Below, piece after piece: positions 34,587 through 44,285 of a stretch of DNA of 64,000 nucleotides; positions within the stretch are counted from its first letter, which is position 1, and each line of letters begins with the position of its first letter. The notes under the pieces were generated by a model. It saw only the letters and a list, made by a program, of their open reading frames with translations. It did no database searches and was not told the DNA's origin. This stretch comes from Alphaproteobacteria bacterium (GTDB taxonomy: Bacteria; Pseudomonadota; Alphaproteobacteria; UBA6615). The stretch lies in the NCBI GenBank assembly GCA_002727315.1, contig PBWR01000012.1, positions 1 to 64,000 of the forward strand, written 5' to 3'. Position numbers and translations under genes: made by a program.

Positions 34587-35496
34587 GTGCGAGCGCGATC
34601 TCGCTCTTGACCTCGTCCAGGATCTTCGCGGCTTCGCTGCCACTGATCTTGGCAATGTCGTCCTGGTATTTCAGGAGGACGCCCAGCGTGTCGTCGATCG
34701 CATCGGGTGTGAGTTCGATAACGTCGAGTTGATGTAGCGCGGAGGCCCAGTCGATCGTTTCCGCAATACCGGGGACCTTGAAAAGATCCAGGTCGCGCAG
34801 GCGTTGCACGAAATTGACAACCTGCCGCGACAGGCGGGCATCGGCCTGAGGTGCCTTGAGGCTCAGGATTTCCAGCTCACGTTCGGCATCGGGATAGTCG
34901 ACCCAGTAATAGAAACAGCGGCGCTTCAGCGCGTCGTGGATTTCGCGTGTCCGGTTCGATGTGATGATGACGATCGGTGGCTCGTCGGCGCGGATTGTCC
35001 CGATCTCGGGGATCGTGATCTGGAAGTCAGACAGCACCTCCAGCAGATAGGCCTCAAAGGCTTCGTCTGTGCGATCGAGCTCGTCGATCAGGAGCACTGG
35101 CGGGCCCTCGGCAGACGGATCGAGCGCCTGCAGCAGCGGCCGGGGGATCAGGAACTTGTCGGAGAATATGTCGTCACCCAGGCGGTCGCGATCGCTGATG
35201 CCTTCGGCCTCGGCCATCCTGATTTCGATCATCTGCGCCGAGTAGTTCCACTCGTAAACAGCCGAAGCGACGTCCAGGCCTTCGTAACATTGCGGACGGA
35301 CGAGGCGTCGACCGAGTGTCTCGGATAGAACCTTCGCGATTTCCGTCTTGCCGACACCGGCTTCGCCCTCCAGAAACAGGGGCCGCCCCAGGGTCAGGGA
35401 CAGTTGCACGGCGGTCGCGAGACTGCGGTCGGACACATAATCGCCCGAAGCCAGGAGTTCGAGGGTGTTTTCGACGTTCTCAGGGATGCTGCTCAA
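34573..35496 (-). CDS. coxD: CoxD-like MoxR-family AAA+ ATPase
   Basis: This 307-residue ATPase has Walker A GEAGVGKT at 44-51, Walker B LLIDELDRTDE at about 135-145 and the sensor region IITSNRTREIHDALKRRC. MoxR ATPases act as chaperones that insert cofactors, usually in pairs with VWA proteins, and the CoxE gene overlaps this one. The start lies 176 bases from the coxM stop with a terminator between them, so the maturation genes may have their own promoter or depend on read-through. Confidence 0.92.
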   Translation of the reverse strand: MSSIPENVENTLELLASGDYVSDRSLATAVQLSLTLGRPLFLEGEAGVGKTEIAKVLSETLGRRLVRPQCYEGLDVASAVYEWNYSAQMIEIRMAEAEGISDRDRLGDDIFSDKFLIPRPLLQALDPSAEGPPVLLIDELDRTDEAFEAYLLEVLSDFQITIPEIGTIRADEPPIVIITSNRTREIHDALKRRCFYYWVDYPDAERELEILSLKAPQADARLSRQVVNFVQRLRDLDLFKVPGIAETIDWASALHQLDVIELTPDAIDDTLGVLLKYQDDIAKISGSEAAKILDEVKSEIALAHATN

Positions 35497-35616
35497 GGAA
35501 TTTCTACCCGTGGTGCGGCGCCAGGATCAGATTGACGCGTGGACGGACACTATGGCGTGTTTGTGGAATACCTGGTTGATATAGCTCAGGCGGACAAATC
35601 GTCAAACCCGACTACG

Positions 35617-35644
35617 AAAAACGGCCGAAGCATCGCTCCGGCCG
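35617..35644 (-). terminator. Rho-independent terminator after coxM
   Basis: On the minus strand, CGGCCGGAGC and GCTTCGGCCG form a ten-base stem (one G-T pair) with a three-base loop, followed by five T residues. It separates the structural genes (coxG-S-L-M) from coxD-E and the cofactor genes. Partial termination would give more enzyme subunits than maturation proteins. Confidence 0.8.
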
Positions 35645-35671
35645 CCTCCGTAAGCTAAATATGACGATCTG

Positions 35672-36469
35672 CTAGCCCGCGGCGTCGACAGCCCGGCTCG
35701 CCATCACCGAAATCAGGTGCGCGCGGTACTCGGCGGACGCATGAATATCGGCGTTCAGGCCATCGTCTGACATCTTCACGCCCTTGGCCGCATCGGCGCT
35801 CCAGCTGCCCGACAGGGCGCTTTCGATTTCGGCGGCGCGGAAGACGCCGTCCTGACCGGCACCGGTAACGGACACTCGGGTTTCGCCGCCGGTTTGGGCG
35901 ACCATGACGCCGACCAGCGCGTAACGTGATGCCGGGTTCGGGAACTTAGCGTAACCGGCCTTGTCGGGAACCGGGAATCGAACGGCAGTGATCAGTTCAC
36001 CGTCTTCCAGCGCGGTGGTGAACATGCCGTCGAAGAAGTCCTCGGCGGTGATTTCGCGCTGGTTGGTGATGACGGTTGCGTTCAATGCCAGGACCGCGGC
36101 CGGATAGTCGGCGGCTGGATCGTTGTTGGCAACGGAACCGCCGATCGTACCGCGGTTGCGGACCTGGGGATCGCCGATATTGTCAGCGAGGCTGGCGAGG
36201 GCAGGGATCTTGCTTTGTACCACATTGGAGGTCGCGACATCGACATGCCGGGTCATCGCACCGATGGTAATCGAGTCACCACCGTCAGAGACGCCAGCCA
36301 GATCGTTGACATCGGCCAGATCGACCAGATCCGAAGGTTGAGCCAGGCGCTGCTTCAGGGTCGGGATCAGCGTCATGCCCCCGGCCAGGAAACGGCCGTC
36401 CTCAGCGGAAGACACCGCGCTTGCGGCTTCGTCGGCGGAACCCGCCTTTTGATAGTTGAACTGATACAT
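35672..36469 (-). CDS. coxM: FAD-binding medium subunit, CoxM family
   Basis: This 265-residue flavoprotein has AGGMTL at 29-34 and RNRGTIGGSVANNDP at about 106-120, the two FAD-binding motifs of the CoxM/CutM family. GGGAGG precedes its ATG. It follows coxL by 22 bases and is the last structural gene before a terminator. It accepts electrons from the iron-sulfur subunit and passes them to quinone or another acceptor. Confidence 0.93.
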   Translation of the reverse strand: MYQFNYQKAGSADEAASAVSSAEDGRFLAGGMTLIPTLKQRLAQPSDLVDLADVNDLAGVSDGGDSITIGAMTRHVDVATSNVVQSKIPALASLADNIGDPQVRNRGTIGGSVANNDPAADYPAAVLALNATVITNQREITAEDFFDGMFTTALEDGELITAVRFPVPDKAGYAKFPNPASRYALVGVMVAQTGGETRVSVTGAGQDGVFRAAEIESALSGSWSADAAKGVKMSDDGLNADIHASAEYRAHLISVMASRAVDAAG

Positions 36470-36491
36470 CGTCTACCTCCCTCGCCAGACG

Positions 36492-38870
36492 TTATTCCGC
36501 CGCCTGGCGGACGTTGGAATCCTGAATTGCCTGCCACACCTTTTGCGACGTAGTGGGCATTGAAATGTCTTCGACACCGAGCGGTGCTAGCGCATCGAGA
36601 ATGGCATTCACGACCGCCGGCGGTGAACCAATGGCGCCGACTTCGCCGACACCCTTGACCTCAAGCGGGTTGGACGCACCCATCACCGATTGTGTTGCCA
36701 CAGAGAAGCTCGGCAGATTGTCGGCGCGCGGCATCGTGTAGTCCATGTACGAACCGGTCAGAAGCTGGCCATCATCGTCATACACGCAACCTTCGAGGAT
36801 GGCCTGGCCAACGCCCTGGGCGAGACCTCCATGCACCTGGCCGGCCACGATCATTGGGTTGACCACCCGGCCGACATCGTCGACCGCTGTGAAGCCGACG
36901 ATTTCGGTCGTGCCGGTGTCGGGATCGACCTCCACTTCGCAGATATGTGCGCCACCCGGGAAGCTGAAGTTGAGGGGATCGTAGAACGCGTTCTCGTCGA
37001 GCCCGGGCTCGATCTCCTCGATCGGGTAGTTGTGCGGCACATAGGCGGCCAGCGAAATCTCACCAAACGCCATTTCCTTGTCGGTGCCCGCAACTGTGAA
37101 CTTGCCGTCCGCGAACTCGATATCGGAGACGTCGGCTTCCATGATGTGGGCCGCGATCTTCTTAGCCTTGTCGATCACCTTGTTGCAGGCGTTCAGGATC
37201 GCCGGTCCGCCGACCGCCAGGGAACGGGACCCATAGGTGCCCATGCCGAACTGGACCTGGTCGGTGTCGCCATGGCTGATTTCCACATGCTCGATTGGAA
37301 TGCCGAAAGATTCGGATACCAACTGGGCGAAGGTCGTCTCGTGACCCTGACCGTGGTTGTGGGTGCCGGTAAAGACCGTCACCGACCCGGTCGGGTGGAC
37401 CCGAACCTGGGCCGACTCATACAGACCGGCCCGCGCCCCCAGTGCTCCGGCAACGGCCGATGGGGCAATGCCGCATGCTTCGACATAGGTTGAGATGCCG
37501 ATACCGCGCAGCTTGCCGTCCTTCTCGGACGCCGCACGACGCTTCTCGAAGCCGGTATAGTCGGCGGCCTTGAGCGCACTCTCGAACGATGCGGGAATGT
37601 CACCGCAATCGTATTGAAGCGCGACAGGGGTCTGATAGGGATACTGATCCGCCTGGATCATGTTCTTCTTGCGGATCTCGACAGGGTCGATCCCCAGCTC
37701 GCGTGCGGCCTTGTTGACCAGTCGTTCGAGCAGGTAGGTGCATTCCGGCCGTCCTGCACCGCGATAGGCATCCACGGGAACCGTGTTGGTGAACACGGTC
37801 TGCACCTCGGCATAGATCACCGGGGTGGTGTAGACGCCGGCCAGCAGCGTTGCATACAGATAGGTGGGTACGCTCGACCCGAAGGTCGACAGATAGGCAC
37901 CGACATTTGCCTTGGTCGCCACCCGCAGCCCAAGGAATGCGCCATCCTTGTCGAGCGCAAGCTCGGCATGGGTCTCGTGATCACGGCCATGGGCATCCGT
38001 CGCGAAGGATTCGGAACGCTCTGCGGTCCATTTGATAGGTCGGTGAACCTTTCCGGCCGCCCAAGTCAGGATCGCTTCTTCGGCATAATGGAAAATCTTC
38101 GAGCCGAATCCGCCGCCGACGTCCGGCGCGATGACCCGGAGCTTGTGCTCGGGGATCTGCAAGACGAATGCACCCATCAGAAGTCGAATGACGTGCGGGT
38201 TCTGGGTCGTCGTGTAAAGCGTATACTGGCCCGTCGAACGATCGAATTCAGAGATCGCGGCGCGGGGCTCCATCGCATTGGGGATCAGGCGGTTGTTGAC
38301 CAGATCGATAGAGACCACGTGGTCGGCCTTCGAGAACGCCTCATCGACACCATTCTTGTCGCCCAGCTCCCAGTCGAAGCAGCGATTGTTGGGGACGTTG
38401 TCATGGACGAGAGAGCCACCGGCCAGCGCGCCATCCATGTCGATGACGGCATCCAGCACGCCGTAATCGACCTCGATGAGCTCGGCGCCATCGCGAGCCG
38501 CATCGCGCGTCTCGGCGATAACGATGGCTACCTGGTCACCCACATAGCGAACCTTGTCCACCGCCAGCGGCGGGTGACCGGGCTCGAGCATCGGCGAACC
38601 GTCCTTGTTGTGGATCTGCCAGCCACAGGGCAGGCCGCCGACGCCGTCGGCCGCCATATCCGCACCCGTCAGGACGGCGATCACCCCCTCGGCCGCTTCA
38701 GCCTTCGAGGTGTCGACCGACTTAAGCGTCGCGTGGGCATGCGGTGAACGCAAGATCCAGGCGTGGCTCTGGTCCGGACGGTTGATATCGTCAGTGTAGT
38801 TGCCGTTGCCGGTAAGAAATCGCTGATCTTCTACGCGCTTTACGGAAGCGCCGATCCCCGTATCGGTCAT
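36492..38870 (-). CDS. coxL: Molybdopterin-binding large subunit, form II CO dehydrogenase/xanthine dehydrogenase family
   Basis: This 792-residue subunit binds the molybdenum cofactor and carries the active site. The GGGFGSK cofactor motif is at 252-258. The active-site loop reads AYRGAGR at 368-374, the form II signature, not the AYXCSFR loop with the copper-binding Cys of true form I CO dehydrogenase. The catalytic glutamate candidate is Glu743 (GVGEVGAIG). Form II enzymes include aldehyde, nicotine and other N-heterocycle hydroxylases, and CO oxidation by them is disputed. It follows coxS by four bases and precedes coxM. The accompanying coxD, E and G genes are those found with CO dehydrogenase. 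Confidence 0.93.
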   Translation of the reverse strand: MTDTGIGASVKRVEDQRFLTGNGNYTDDINRPDQSHAWILRSPHAHATLKSVDTSKAEAAEGVIAVLTGADMAADGVGGLPCGWQIHNKDGSPMLEPGHPPLAVDKVRYVGDQVAIVIAETRDAARDGAELIEVDYGVLDAVIDMDGALAGGSLVHDNVPNNRCFDWELGDKNGVDEAFSKADHVVSIDLVNNRLIPNAMEPRAAISEFDRSTGQYTLYTTTQNPHVIRLLMGAFVLQIPEHKLRVIAPDVGGGFGSKIFHYAEEAILTWAAGKVHRPIKWTAERSESFATDAHGRDHETHAELALDKDGAFLGLRVATKANVGAYLSTFGSSVPTYLYATLLAGVYTTPVIYAEVQTVFTNTVPVDAYRGAGRPECTYLLERLVNKAARELGIDPVEIRKKNMIQADQYPYQTPVALQYDCGDIPASFESALKAADYTGFEKRRAASEKDGKLRGIGISTYVEACGIAPSAVAGALGARAGLYESAQVRVHPTGSVTVFTGTHNHGQGHETTFAQLVSESFGIPIEHVEISHGDTDQVQFGMGTYGSRSLAVGGPAILNACNKVIDKAKKIAAHIMEADVSDIEFADGKFTVAGTDKEMAFGEISLAAYVPHNYPIEEIEPGLDENAFYDPLNFSFPGGAHICEVEVDPDTGTTEIVGFTAVDDVGRVVNPMIVAGQVHGGLAQGVGQAILEGCVYDDDGQLLTGSYMDYTMPRADNLPSFSVATQSVMGASNPLEVKGVGEVGAIGSPPAVVNAILDALAPLGVEDISMPTTSQKVWQAIQDSNVRQAAE

Positions 38871-38874
38871 GGCG

Positions 38875-39342
38875 TTACCCTTTCAGGGCTTGGGCGCCGG
38901 CGAGGATGGACTTAACGATATTATGGTAGCCGGTGCAGCGACAAAGATTGCCTTCGAGCCACTCGCGCACTTCGCGCTCGCTCGGATCGGGGTTCTTCTG
39001 GACCAGGTCGAGAGCGCTCATCACCATGCCCGGTGTGCAGAAGCCGCACTGAAGGCCATGGTTCTCGCGGAACGCTTCCTGCATCGGGTGCAGCTCGTCA
39101 CCGTTTGCCAGCCCTTCGATGGTCGTCACATCCGCACCTTCGGCCTGGGCCGCAAGCATGGTGCAGGACTTCAGAGATTCGCCGTTCACGTGCACCACGC
39201 ACGCACCGCACTGGCTGGTGTCGCAACCGACATGGGTACCGGTCATACCAAGATGTTCACGAAGATACTGAACGAGCAACGTCCGCGGCTCGACATCCGC
39301 CGAGACAGACTTTCCGTTCACCGTCATGGATACGGTGGGCAT
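38875..39342 (-). CDS. coxS: (2Fe-2S)-binding small subunit, CoxS family
   Basis: This 155-residue subunit binds two [2Fe-2S] clusters: Cys40, Cys45, Cys48 and Cys60 in the ferredoxin domain, and Cys99, Cys102, Cys134 and Cys136 in the helical domain. The start at 39342 has GGGAGGATAG upstream and gives the usual [11 protein letters not shown]-terminus, while the open frame continues 35 codons further without homology. It lies four bases before coxL. It should carry electrons from the molybdenum site to the FAD subunit. Confidence 0.93.
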   Translation of the reverse strand: MPTVSMTVNGKSVSADVEPRTLLVQYLREHLGMTGTHVGCDTSQCGACVVHVNGESLKSCTMLAAQAEGADVTTIEGLANGDELHPMQEAFRENHGLQCGFCTPGMVMSALDLVQKNPDPSEREVREWLEGNLCRCTGYHNIVKSILAGAQALKG

Positions 39343-39495
39343 AACTATCCTCCCTGCTTCGGGTTGCCCCGTTTTTGGTCGAGCCCGAAAAATCGCTCGG
39401 GCACGGCCTGAGTATTCAATCAACTGAGTTTCTTCCGCACGAAGCATCCCGTCAAGGCGCAGCGCTTCGAAAACGGCTGAAAAGAACGAATTTTG

Positions 39496-40080
39496 CTATT
39501 TCACCAGCGTATAGATGATGCCGAGCGCGATGATCGCGCCCACGACCCAGGTTCCGATACTGACCTGGGCCAAGGGCGTGGTGTCGCTGCCAGCTGCCGG
39601 GGCGGCCTCGGCCTCGGGCGCAGCAGTTTCCTTGCCGTCGCTTTCGGCCACCGCTTCGGCAAAATTCTCAAAGAACTGGGACGCCATCTTCTTAGCCGTA
39701 CCGTCGATCAGGCGCGCGCCCAACTGGGCAAGCTTGCCCCCGACCTGGGCGTCGACTTCATACTTCAGGAGGGTACCACTGCCATCTTCCTCGAGCTTGA
39801 CATTCGCGCCGCCCTTGGCAAATCCGGCGGCGCCGCCTTTGCCCTCACCAGAAATGCGATATCCGTTCGGGGCATCGATATCGGTCAGTTCAACCGCGCC
39901 GGAGAACTTCGCCTTTACCGGACCGACCTTCGCTGTGACCTGAGCCGTGAACGACGTGTCGGAGGTTTGCTCGATTTCTTCGCAGCCCGGGATCGACTGC
40001 TTGAGGACTTGCGGATCGTTCAGCGCCGCCCAGACTTTATTACGGGGCGCTTCGATCTTGTATTCGCCTGACATTTCCAT
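39496..40080 (-). CDS. coxG: CoxG-like SRPBCC protein with a C-terminal membrane anchor
   Basis: This 194-residue protein has an SRPBCC (START-like) domain in residues 1-150 (SGEYKIEAP at the start, PGCEEIEQ and GGKLAQLGARLIDG as family markers). An alanine- and proline-rich linker leads to one hydrophobic helix at the very C-terminus (VGAIIALGIIYTLV). In known carboxydotrophs CoxG recruits CO dehydrogenase to the membrane, and the C-terminal helix fits that role. It is the first gene before coxS, with 153 bases between them, and may have its own promoter. Confidence 0.9.
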   Translation of the reverse strand: MEMSGEYKIEAPRNKVWAALNDPQVLKQSIPGCEEIEQTSDTSFTAQVTAKVGPVKAKFSGAVELTDIDAPNGYRISGEGKGGAAGFAKGGANVKLEEDGSGTLLKYEVDAQVGGKLAQLGARLIDGTAKKMASQFFENFAEAVAESDGKETAAPEAEAAPAAGSDTTPLAQVSIGTWVVGAIIALGIIYTLVK

Positions 40081-40155
40081 TGTGGAAATCCTTTGAGGCT
40101 AGGGCTAGAGGTGCCGTCAAAATAGTCTCCGGTCTATCGGCGGACAAGCGGGATG

Positions 40156-41370
40156 TCAGTCTTTCACGGCCCGTCCGAGCCGCCGGCCGATGACGGTCAT
40201 CGCCACCGCGCCCGCCAGTGAGCCGGCGCCAATAGTCGCGAAGGCCAAAAGCCAGGCGCTATCTGATGTCTGATCACCGGCGGCATCAAGCACGAGCCCG
40301 ACGGTAAGGGGCCCGAGGAAGCCGGCGGTAAACCCGAACAGGGAGTGCAGGGCCAGGGTCACGCCTCGATATCCCGGGTCGGCCGACTGGGTGGCGCCCG
40401 CGGTCAGGGAACCTGAATCGCCCATGATCAGTCCGCTGTAGACGAAGAACAGCACCACCACGACGGAGAAGGGCAGGCCGGGGCTCAGTCCCATTCCCAG
40501 TGCCGCGACAAAGGAAGTCACCATGGCGATGCGGACCACGCGGCGGCGCCCGTGGCGCTCGCACAGTTCGTTGCCTAGCAGGCTGGCTCCGACGGCGGCC
40601 AGATTGGCAAGCGCGGCGATCAGGGAGGCTTCGGCAGTCGCTGTTCCGGCGTCCTTCTCGCTGGCGAAAACCAGGAACGCGACGATCCACCCGCGTAATG
40701 CGAACAGTTCCCAGGAATGGCCGGCGTATCCCAGCATATAGGCCAGGGCCGCCCGGTTACGCAGGACCGGGCGGAAATCGAACGTTGCTGTCGGTGGACG
40801 CTCCTCTGGCAGCGGTGGGCGGGCGCGCAGAATGACCATGACCATAATCAGGGCGAGAAGGGGCCCCAGGGCCGCAATGCCGAATGCGTAGGGCCATCCG
40901 AATGCAGATCCGATCACGCCGTTCATGGCGAACGAAACGCCGGCACCGACCGAGAAACCCGCGGTGTAGATCGCGATCCCGCGTGACGGGACGGGCTGCG
41001 GCAGCCGGTCGGTCAGGACTTTGAGGCCGGTCATGTAGGTGCCGCCGACACCGGCACCCTGAATGGCGTTCCAGATCAATGCCGACCAGAATCCGTCGGC
41101 CAGGAAGGCAAACCCCGCAAGGCCGGCGGTCGATATCAGCAGACTCAGGAGATAGATCCGCCGGGAATCGATCCGGTCGGTCCAGGGAACAATCGCGGCC
41201 ACGGCCACGACATAGCCGGCAAAATAGATACCGCTGATCCAGCCGGCTTCGGTGTTCGTCAGAGACCATGTCGACTGCATTGCCGGGAGTAATGCCGGAA
41301 ACGCGGCAAACCCCATCATGCTGGCAACGTGGGCGAAGAACATGACCGTAATGATCAGGCGGGGAGACAT
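40156..41370 (-). CDS. MFS transporter
   Basis: This 404-residue integral membrane protein has about twelve predicted helices in two halves. It begins SPRLIITVMFFAHVASMMGF and has the loop WTDRIDSRRIYLLSL, which fits the cytoplasmic motif A of the major facilitator superfamily. The first helices resemble CynX/NimT-like cyanate or nitrite/2-nitroimidazole transporters. It is the most upstream minus-strand gene before the cox cluster and may import the substrate of the hydroxylase. The 75-base gap to coxG leaves room for a separate promoter. Confidence 0.88.
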   Translation of the reverse strand: MSPRLIITVMFFAHVASMMGFAAFPALLPAMQSTWSLTNTEAGWISGIYFAGYVVAVAAIVPWTDRIDSRRIYLLSLLISTAGLAGFAFLADGFWSALIWNAIQGAGVGGTYMTGLKVLTDRLPQPVPSRGIAIYTAGFSVGAGVSFAMNGVIGSAFGWPYAFGIAALGPLLALIMVMVILRARPPLPEERPPTATFDFRPVLRNRAALAYMLGYAGHSWELFALRGWIVAFLVFASEKDAGTATAEASLIAALANLAAVGASLLGNELCERHGRRRVVRIAMVTSFVAALGMGLSPGLPFSVVVVLFFVYSGLIMGDSGSLTAGATQSADPGYRGVTLALHSLFGFTAGFLGPLTVGLVLDAAGDQTSDSAWLLAFATIGAGSLAGAVAMTVIGRRLGRAVKD

Positions 41371-41517
41371 GGGAGTTCATATACGGGGTTTAAGCCGGAG
41401 CGCGAACACAGAGCGAAATATCACTGGTCCAGAGCGTGCCGGGCGATTGATCGGGGGATAGTAAACCCACGAGCGTTCCGGCATCTCTCTGCCTTTACGT
41501 CGCGGCCTGCGCGCGCG

Positions 41518-41919
41518 TCAGCCGGGGTTCGGATTGTCGCGCGTCACGGACTGCAGGCTGTTCTCAGGCGTGCCGGCCAGCCGCCGCCCGTCGGCATCGT
41601 ACTTGTCCGCGAGTTCATCGATGCTGGTTCCCGACCAGAGTTCCGCCCGCGACAGGTAGGCGGCGCGACCGAGCAGGTGTGCTGCCACCGGTGCCGTCAA
41701 CAAGAGGAAGCCAAGGCCTGCGATCGCGCGGGTGATGACCCCGAGATCCTGGGAGTCGATCGCGATCGCCAGCAGAACGAGTCCTGCCCCGAGAGTGCCG
41801 GCCTTCGTCGCGGCGTGCATGCGCACGAAGATATCGGGCAGCCGGTAAAGCCCGATCCCCGCGACCAAGGAAAACGCGGCGCCAATCAGGATAATGGTTC
41901 CGGCAACGAGGTCGATCAT
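41518..41919 (-). CDS. mrpG: Monovalent cation/H+ antiporter subunit G
   Basis: This 133-residue membrane protein has three predicted helices and matches MnhG/PhaG (GAAFSLVAGIGLYRLPDIFVRMHAATKAGTLG, given here in part, is the family core near residues 13-44). It is the last gene of the seven-gene Mrp complex, which exchanges cytoplasmic Na+ (or K+) for protons. Its start overlaps mrpF by four bases. After its stop there is no clear terminator before the left-lying 147-base gap. Confidence 0.92.
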   Translation of the reverse strand: MIDLVAGTIILIGAAFSLVAGIGLYRLPDIFVRMHAATKAGTLGAGLVLLAIAIDSQDLGVITRAIAGLGFLLLTAPVAAHLLGRAAYLSRAELWSGTSIDELADKYDADGRRLAGTPENSLQSVTRDNPNPG

Positions 41920-42245
41920 GTCTCGCCTCCAGTGCCCTCGGTGGGGTGCTTGTGGTGCTCCTGGAGCGCGCTGCGGTAGACGTAGCGTGCGAATGCGATC
42001 GTCGCGAGGAAGCCGACCAGCGCGAGCGCAATCGCCACGTCGAGGAATGCATACTCCCCGGTGGAGATCGAGAACAGGCCGATAAAACCGATCCCGAGCA
42101 GTGCCAGCATATCGAGGGCGACGACCCGATCGGCAGGGGTCGGCCCGCGCAGCAGCCGGTACACGGTCAACGCGAAGGAGACGATCATTCCGCCGTAGGC
42201 GAAGAGGATCGAGCCGTGGAGGAAATTTGCGCCGAATTCTTCCAT
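41916..42245 (-). CDS. mrpF: Monovalent cation/H+ antiporter subunit F
   Basis: This 109-residue subunit has three predicted helices. ILFAYGGMIVSFALTVYRLL, GPTPADRVVALDMLALLGIG and EYAFLDVAIALALVGFLATI are typical of MrpF. The ATG at 42245 was chosen over an upstream in-frame start because it gives the normal size and lies four bases after the mrpE stop. The upstream extension is out of keeping with the family. Confidence 0.92.
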   Translation of the reverse strand: MEEFGANFLHGSILFAYGGMIVSFALTVYRLLRGPTPADRVVALDMLALLGIGFIGLFSISTGEYAFLDVAIALALVGFLATIAFARYVYRSALQEHHKHPTEGTGGET

Positions 42246-42249
42246 GGGC

Positions 42250-42720
42250 CTACTCCAGTGCCTCTCGGATCCGGCGCTCGAACCCGTTTCGGATATCGGC
42301 CCGAAGTGCATCCGCGTCGTCGACGTCCATCGCGTGAATGTACAGCGTGGACCGGTCGGTGGAGACATCGACGCTGAGGGTGCCGGGGGTGAGGGTGATC
42401 AAGTTCGCGAGTAACATGATGCCCACCGGGCTTTCGAGTTCCAGCGGGAAGGCTACGATGGCCGGCCGGAACTTCATGCTTGGCGAGAGCGTATCGCGCG
42501 CGACCCGAAAGCCCGAGAGCGCCAGCTCGTAGACGAACAGTGCTATGAGCAGGAGAATTCGGAAGGGCCGGTAGAAGTTGTTTTGGTCGAACCGTTCACG
42601 CACGAGCCACAGGCACACGAAGGCGAGCACGAACCCGAAGATCAGGTTGCTTGCCGAGAAGCTGTTGGTAACGACTCCCCAGATCAGCGCCAGCACGATA
42701 TTGAAGACCAGCAGGTTCAT
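42250..42720 (-). CDS. mrpE: Monovalent cation/H+ antiporter subunit E
   Basis: This 156-residue subunit has two or three N-terminal helices followed by a soluble domain (LANLITLTPGTLSVDVS and LYIHAMDVDDAD are family-typical). MrpE helps assemble the Mrp complex and affects its cation specificity. The start overlaps mrpD by four bases. Confidence 0.92.
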   Translation of the reverse strand: MNLLVFNIVLALIWGVVTNSFSASNLIFGFVLAFVCLWLVRERFDQNNFYRPFRILLLIALFVYELALSGFRVARDTLSPSMKFRPAIVAFPLELESPVGIMLLANLITLTPGTLSVDVSTDRSTLYIHAMDVDDADALRADIRNGFERRIREALE

Positions 42721-44285
42721 CGCGGCGCCTCTGCGCTGTCAGTGTCGGCCGCGGCGGTCTGCGCCGGGCTTTGGAACACCGCCTCGATATAGGCTTCGGG
42801 CGCCAGTAATTCCGCGGCCGCACGCGAGGACATATCGACAACGGGCACGGAGTAGACGCCGATGACGAAGGTCAGAGCCGCCAGCGCGCCGAGTGCACTC
42901 TTCAGCAGGGTGCTGTCGTTGGCGGAGCTGGTTGAGGCGGTGTCCGCCGCCGTGACCCGCGCCCCGTCCGTTGCCTCGCGCCAGAACACCAGTGCGAAAA
43001 TTCGCCCGACCAGAATCAAGGTCAGGAAGCCGGAGGCAAGCACACCGGCGACGATGGCGTACTCGCCCGCCTGCAGACCGGCCTGGACCAGGTACACCTT
43101 GGGCCAGAAGCCGGCCAACGGGGGCACGCCGGCCAGTGACAATCCGCTGATCAGGAAAGCCACGGCGATGAAGGGCGCACCCTTGTAGAGGCCCGCAAGG
43201 TCGCCGATCCGGGTGCCGCCGCCGGCCCGCGCCACCATGCCCGCAGCCATGAATAGCGCCGCCGAAACGATGATCGAGTGTATAATGTAGAAGGTGGTGC
43301 CGATGAGCGCGAGTTCGGTGCCGATGGCCAGGCCGCCGACCATGACCCCCACGCCGCTCATGACAGTGTAGGAAATGACCCGGCGGATATCGGCTTCGGC
43401 CAACGCGCCCAGCGCGCCCACGATCATGGTCGCAACCGCAATCCAGACCATTGCCTCCCGGGCGATCTCTCCCCCGTCCGGGAACACGATCATGAACACG
43501 CGCAACAGCGAGTAAACGCCGACCTTGGTCAGCAGCGCCGCAAAGATCGCCGACACGGTCGGCAGCGGCGTGTGATAGGCCGCGGGCAGCCAGAAATGCA
43601 GCGGGAACAACGCTGATTTCATGCCCAGCGACACCAGGAAGAGGAGCGCGATGGTTTCGACCGGCGCATCGTCCGGCAGGTTCGCGACCTTGCCGGATAA
43701 GTCGGCCATGCTCAGCGTGCCGGTCATCCCGTAAAGCAGCGCGATGGCGATCAGCAGGAGCGTCGTCGCCAGCAGGTTGAGGAAGGCGTATTTCACGGCG
43801 CCATCGAGCTGTTCGCGCCGCCCGCCCAGCACCATCAGCCCGAAAGATGAGATCAAAGTGACCTCGAACCAGACGTAAAGGTTGAAGATGTCGGCGGTCA
43901 GGAATGCGCCGGCGACGCCCATCATCAGGGCCAGCAGCAGCGGGATGATGCCGGCGCGCCGCTGCTCGATATTGGTGTCAGCGAGGCCGTAGACCAGGAT
44001 CGCCAGGGCGACGGCGCTGGCGGCGACGGTGAGGCCCGCCCCGAGTGTGTCGGCGGCCAACGCGATCCCGAATGGGGCGGGCCACCCGCCCATGGACATC
44101 GCAATCGGCCCGTTCGTCCAGACATGACCGAGGAGTGCCAGGCTCGCCACCAACTGCAATGTGATAGCGATCAACCCGATTGCGCTTTGGGCATTCGGGC
44201 GTCCCCACAGGGCGATTGCGAGCGCGGAGCCGATCAGCGGAATCGCGACCGGCCAGACGAGGAGCCATGCTGCCATATCAGACAT
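42717..44285 (-). CDS. mrpD: Monovalent cation/H+ antiporter subunit D
   Basis: This 522-residue protein is one of the two large proton-channel subunits. It is homologous to NuoM/NuoN of complex I, with about 14 predicted helices. The core motif HFWLPAAYHTPLPTVSAIFA contains the conserved His and Pro pattern, and LVSLGMKSALFPLHFWLP holds the conserved lysine. The Glu in IFNLYVWFEVTLISSFGLM matches the essential transmembrane glutamate. Its start overlaps mrpC by eight bases. Confidence 0.93.
   Translation of the reverse strand: MSDMAAWLLVWPVAIPLIGSALAIALWGRPNAQSAIGLIAITLQLVASLALLGHVWTNGPIAMSMGGWPAPFGIALAADTLGAGLTVAASAVALAILVYGLADTNIEQRRAGIIPLLLALMMGVAGAFLTADIFNLYVWFEVTLISSFGLMVLGGRREQLDGAVKYAFLNLLATTLLLIAIALLYGMTGTLSMADLSGKVANLPDDAPVETIALLFLVSLGMKSALFPLHFWLPAAYHTPLPTVSAIFAALLTKVGVYSLLRVFMIVFPDGGEIAREAMVWIAVATMIVGALGALAEADIRRVISYTVMSGVGVMVGGLAIGTELALIGTTFYIIHSIIVSAALFMAAGMVARAGGGTRIGDLAGLYKGAPFIAVAFLISGLSLAGVPPLAGFWPKVYLVQAGLQAGEYAIVAGVLASGFLTLILVGRIFALVFWREATDGARVTAADTASTSSANDSTLLKSALGALAALTFVIGVYSVPVVDMSSRAAAELLAPEAYIEAVFQSPAQTAAADTDSAEAPR

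Noticed and set aside
38875..39447. Extended N-terminus of CoxS to an upstream start at 39447
   Set aside because: The extra 35 residues have no family resemblance, and the ATG at 39342 has a strong GGGAGG site.
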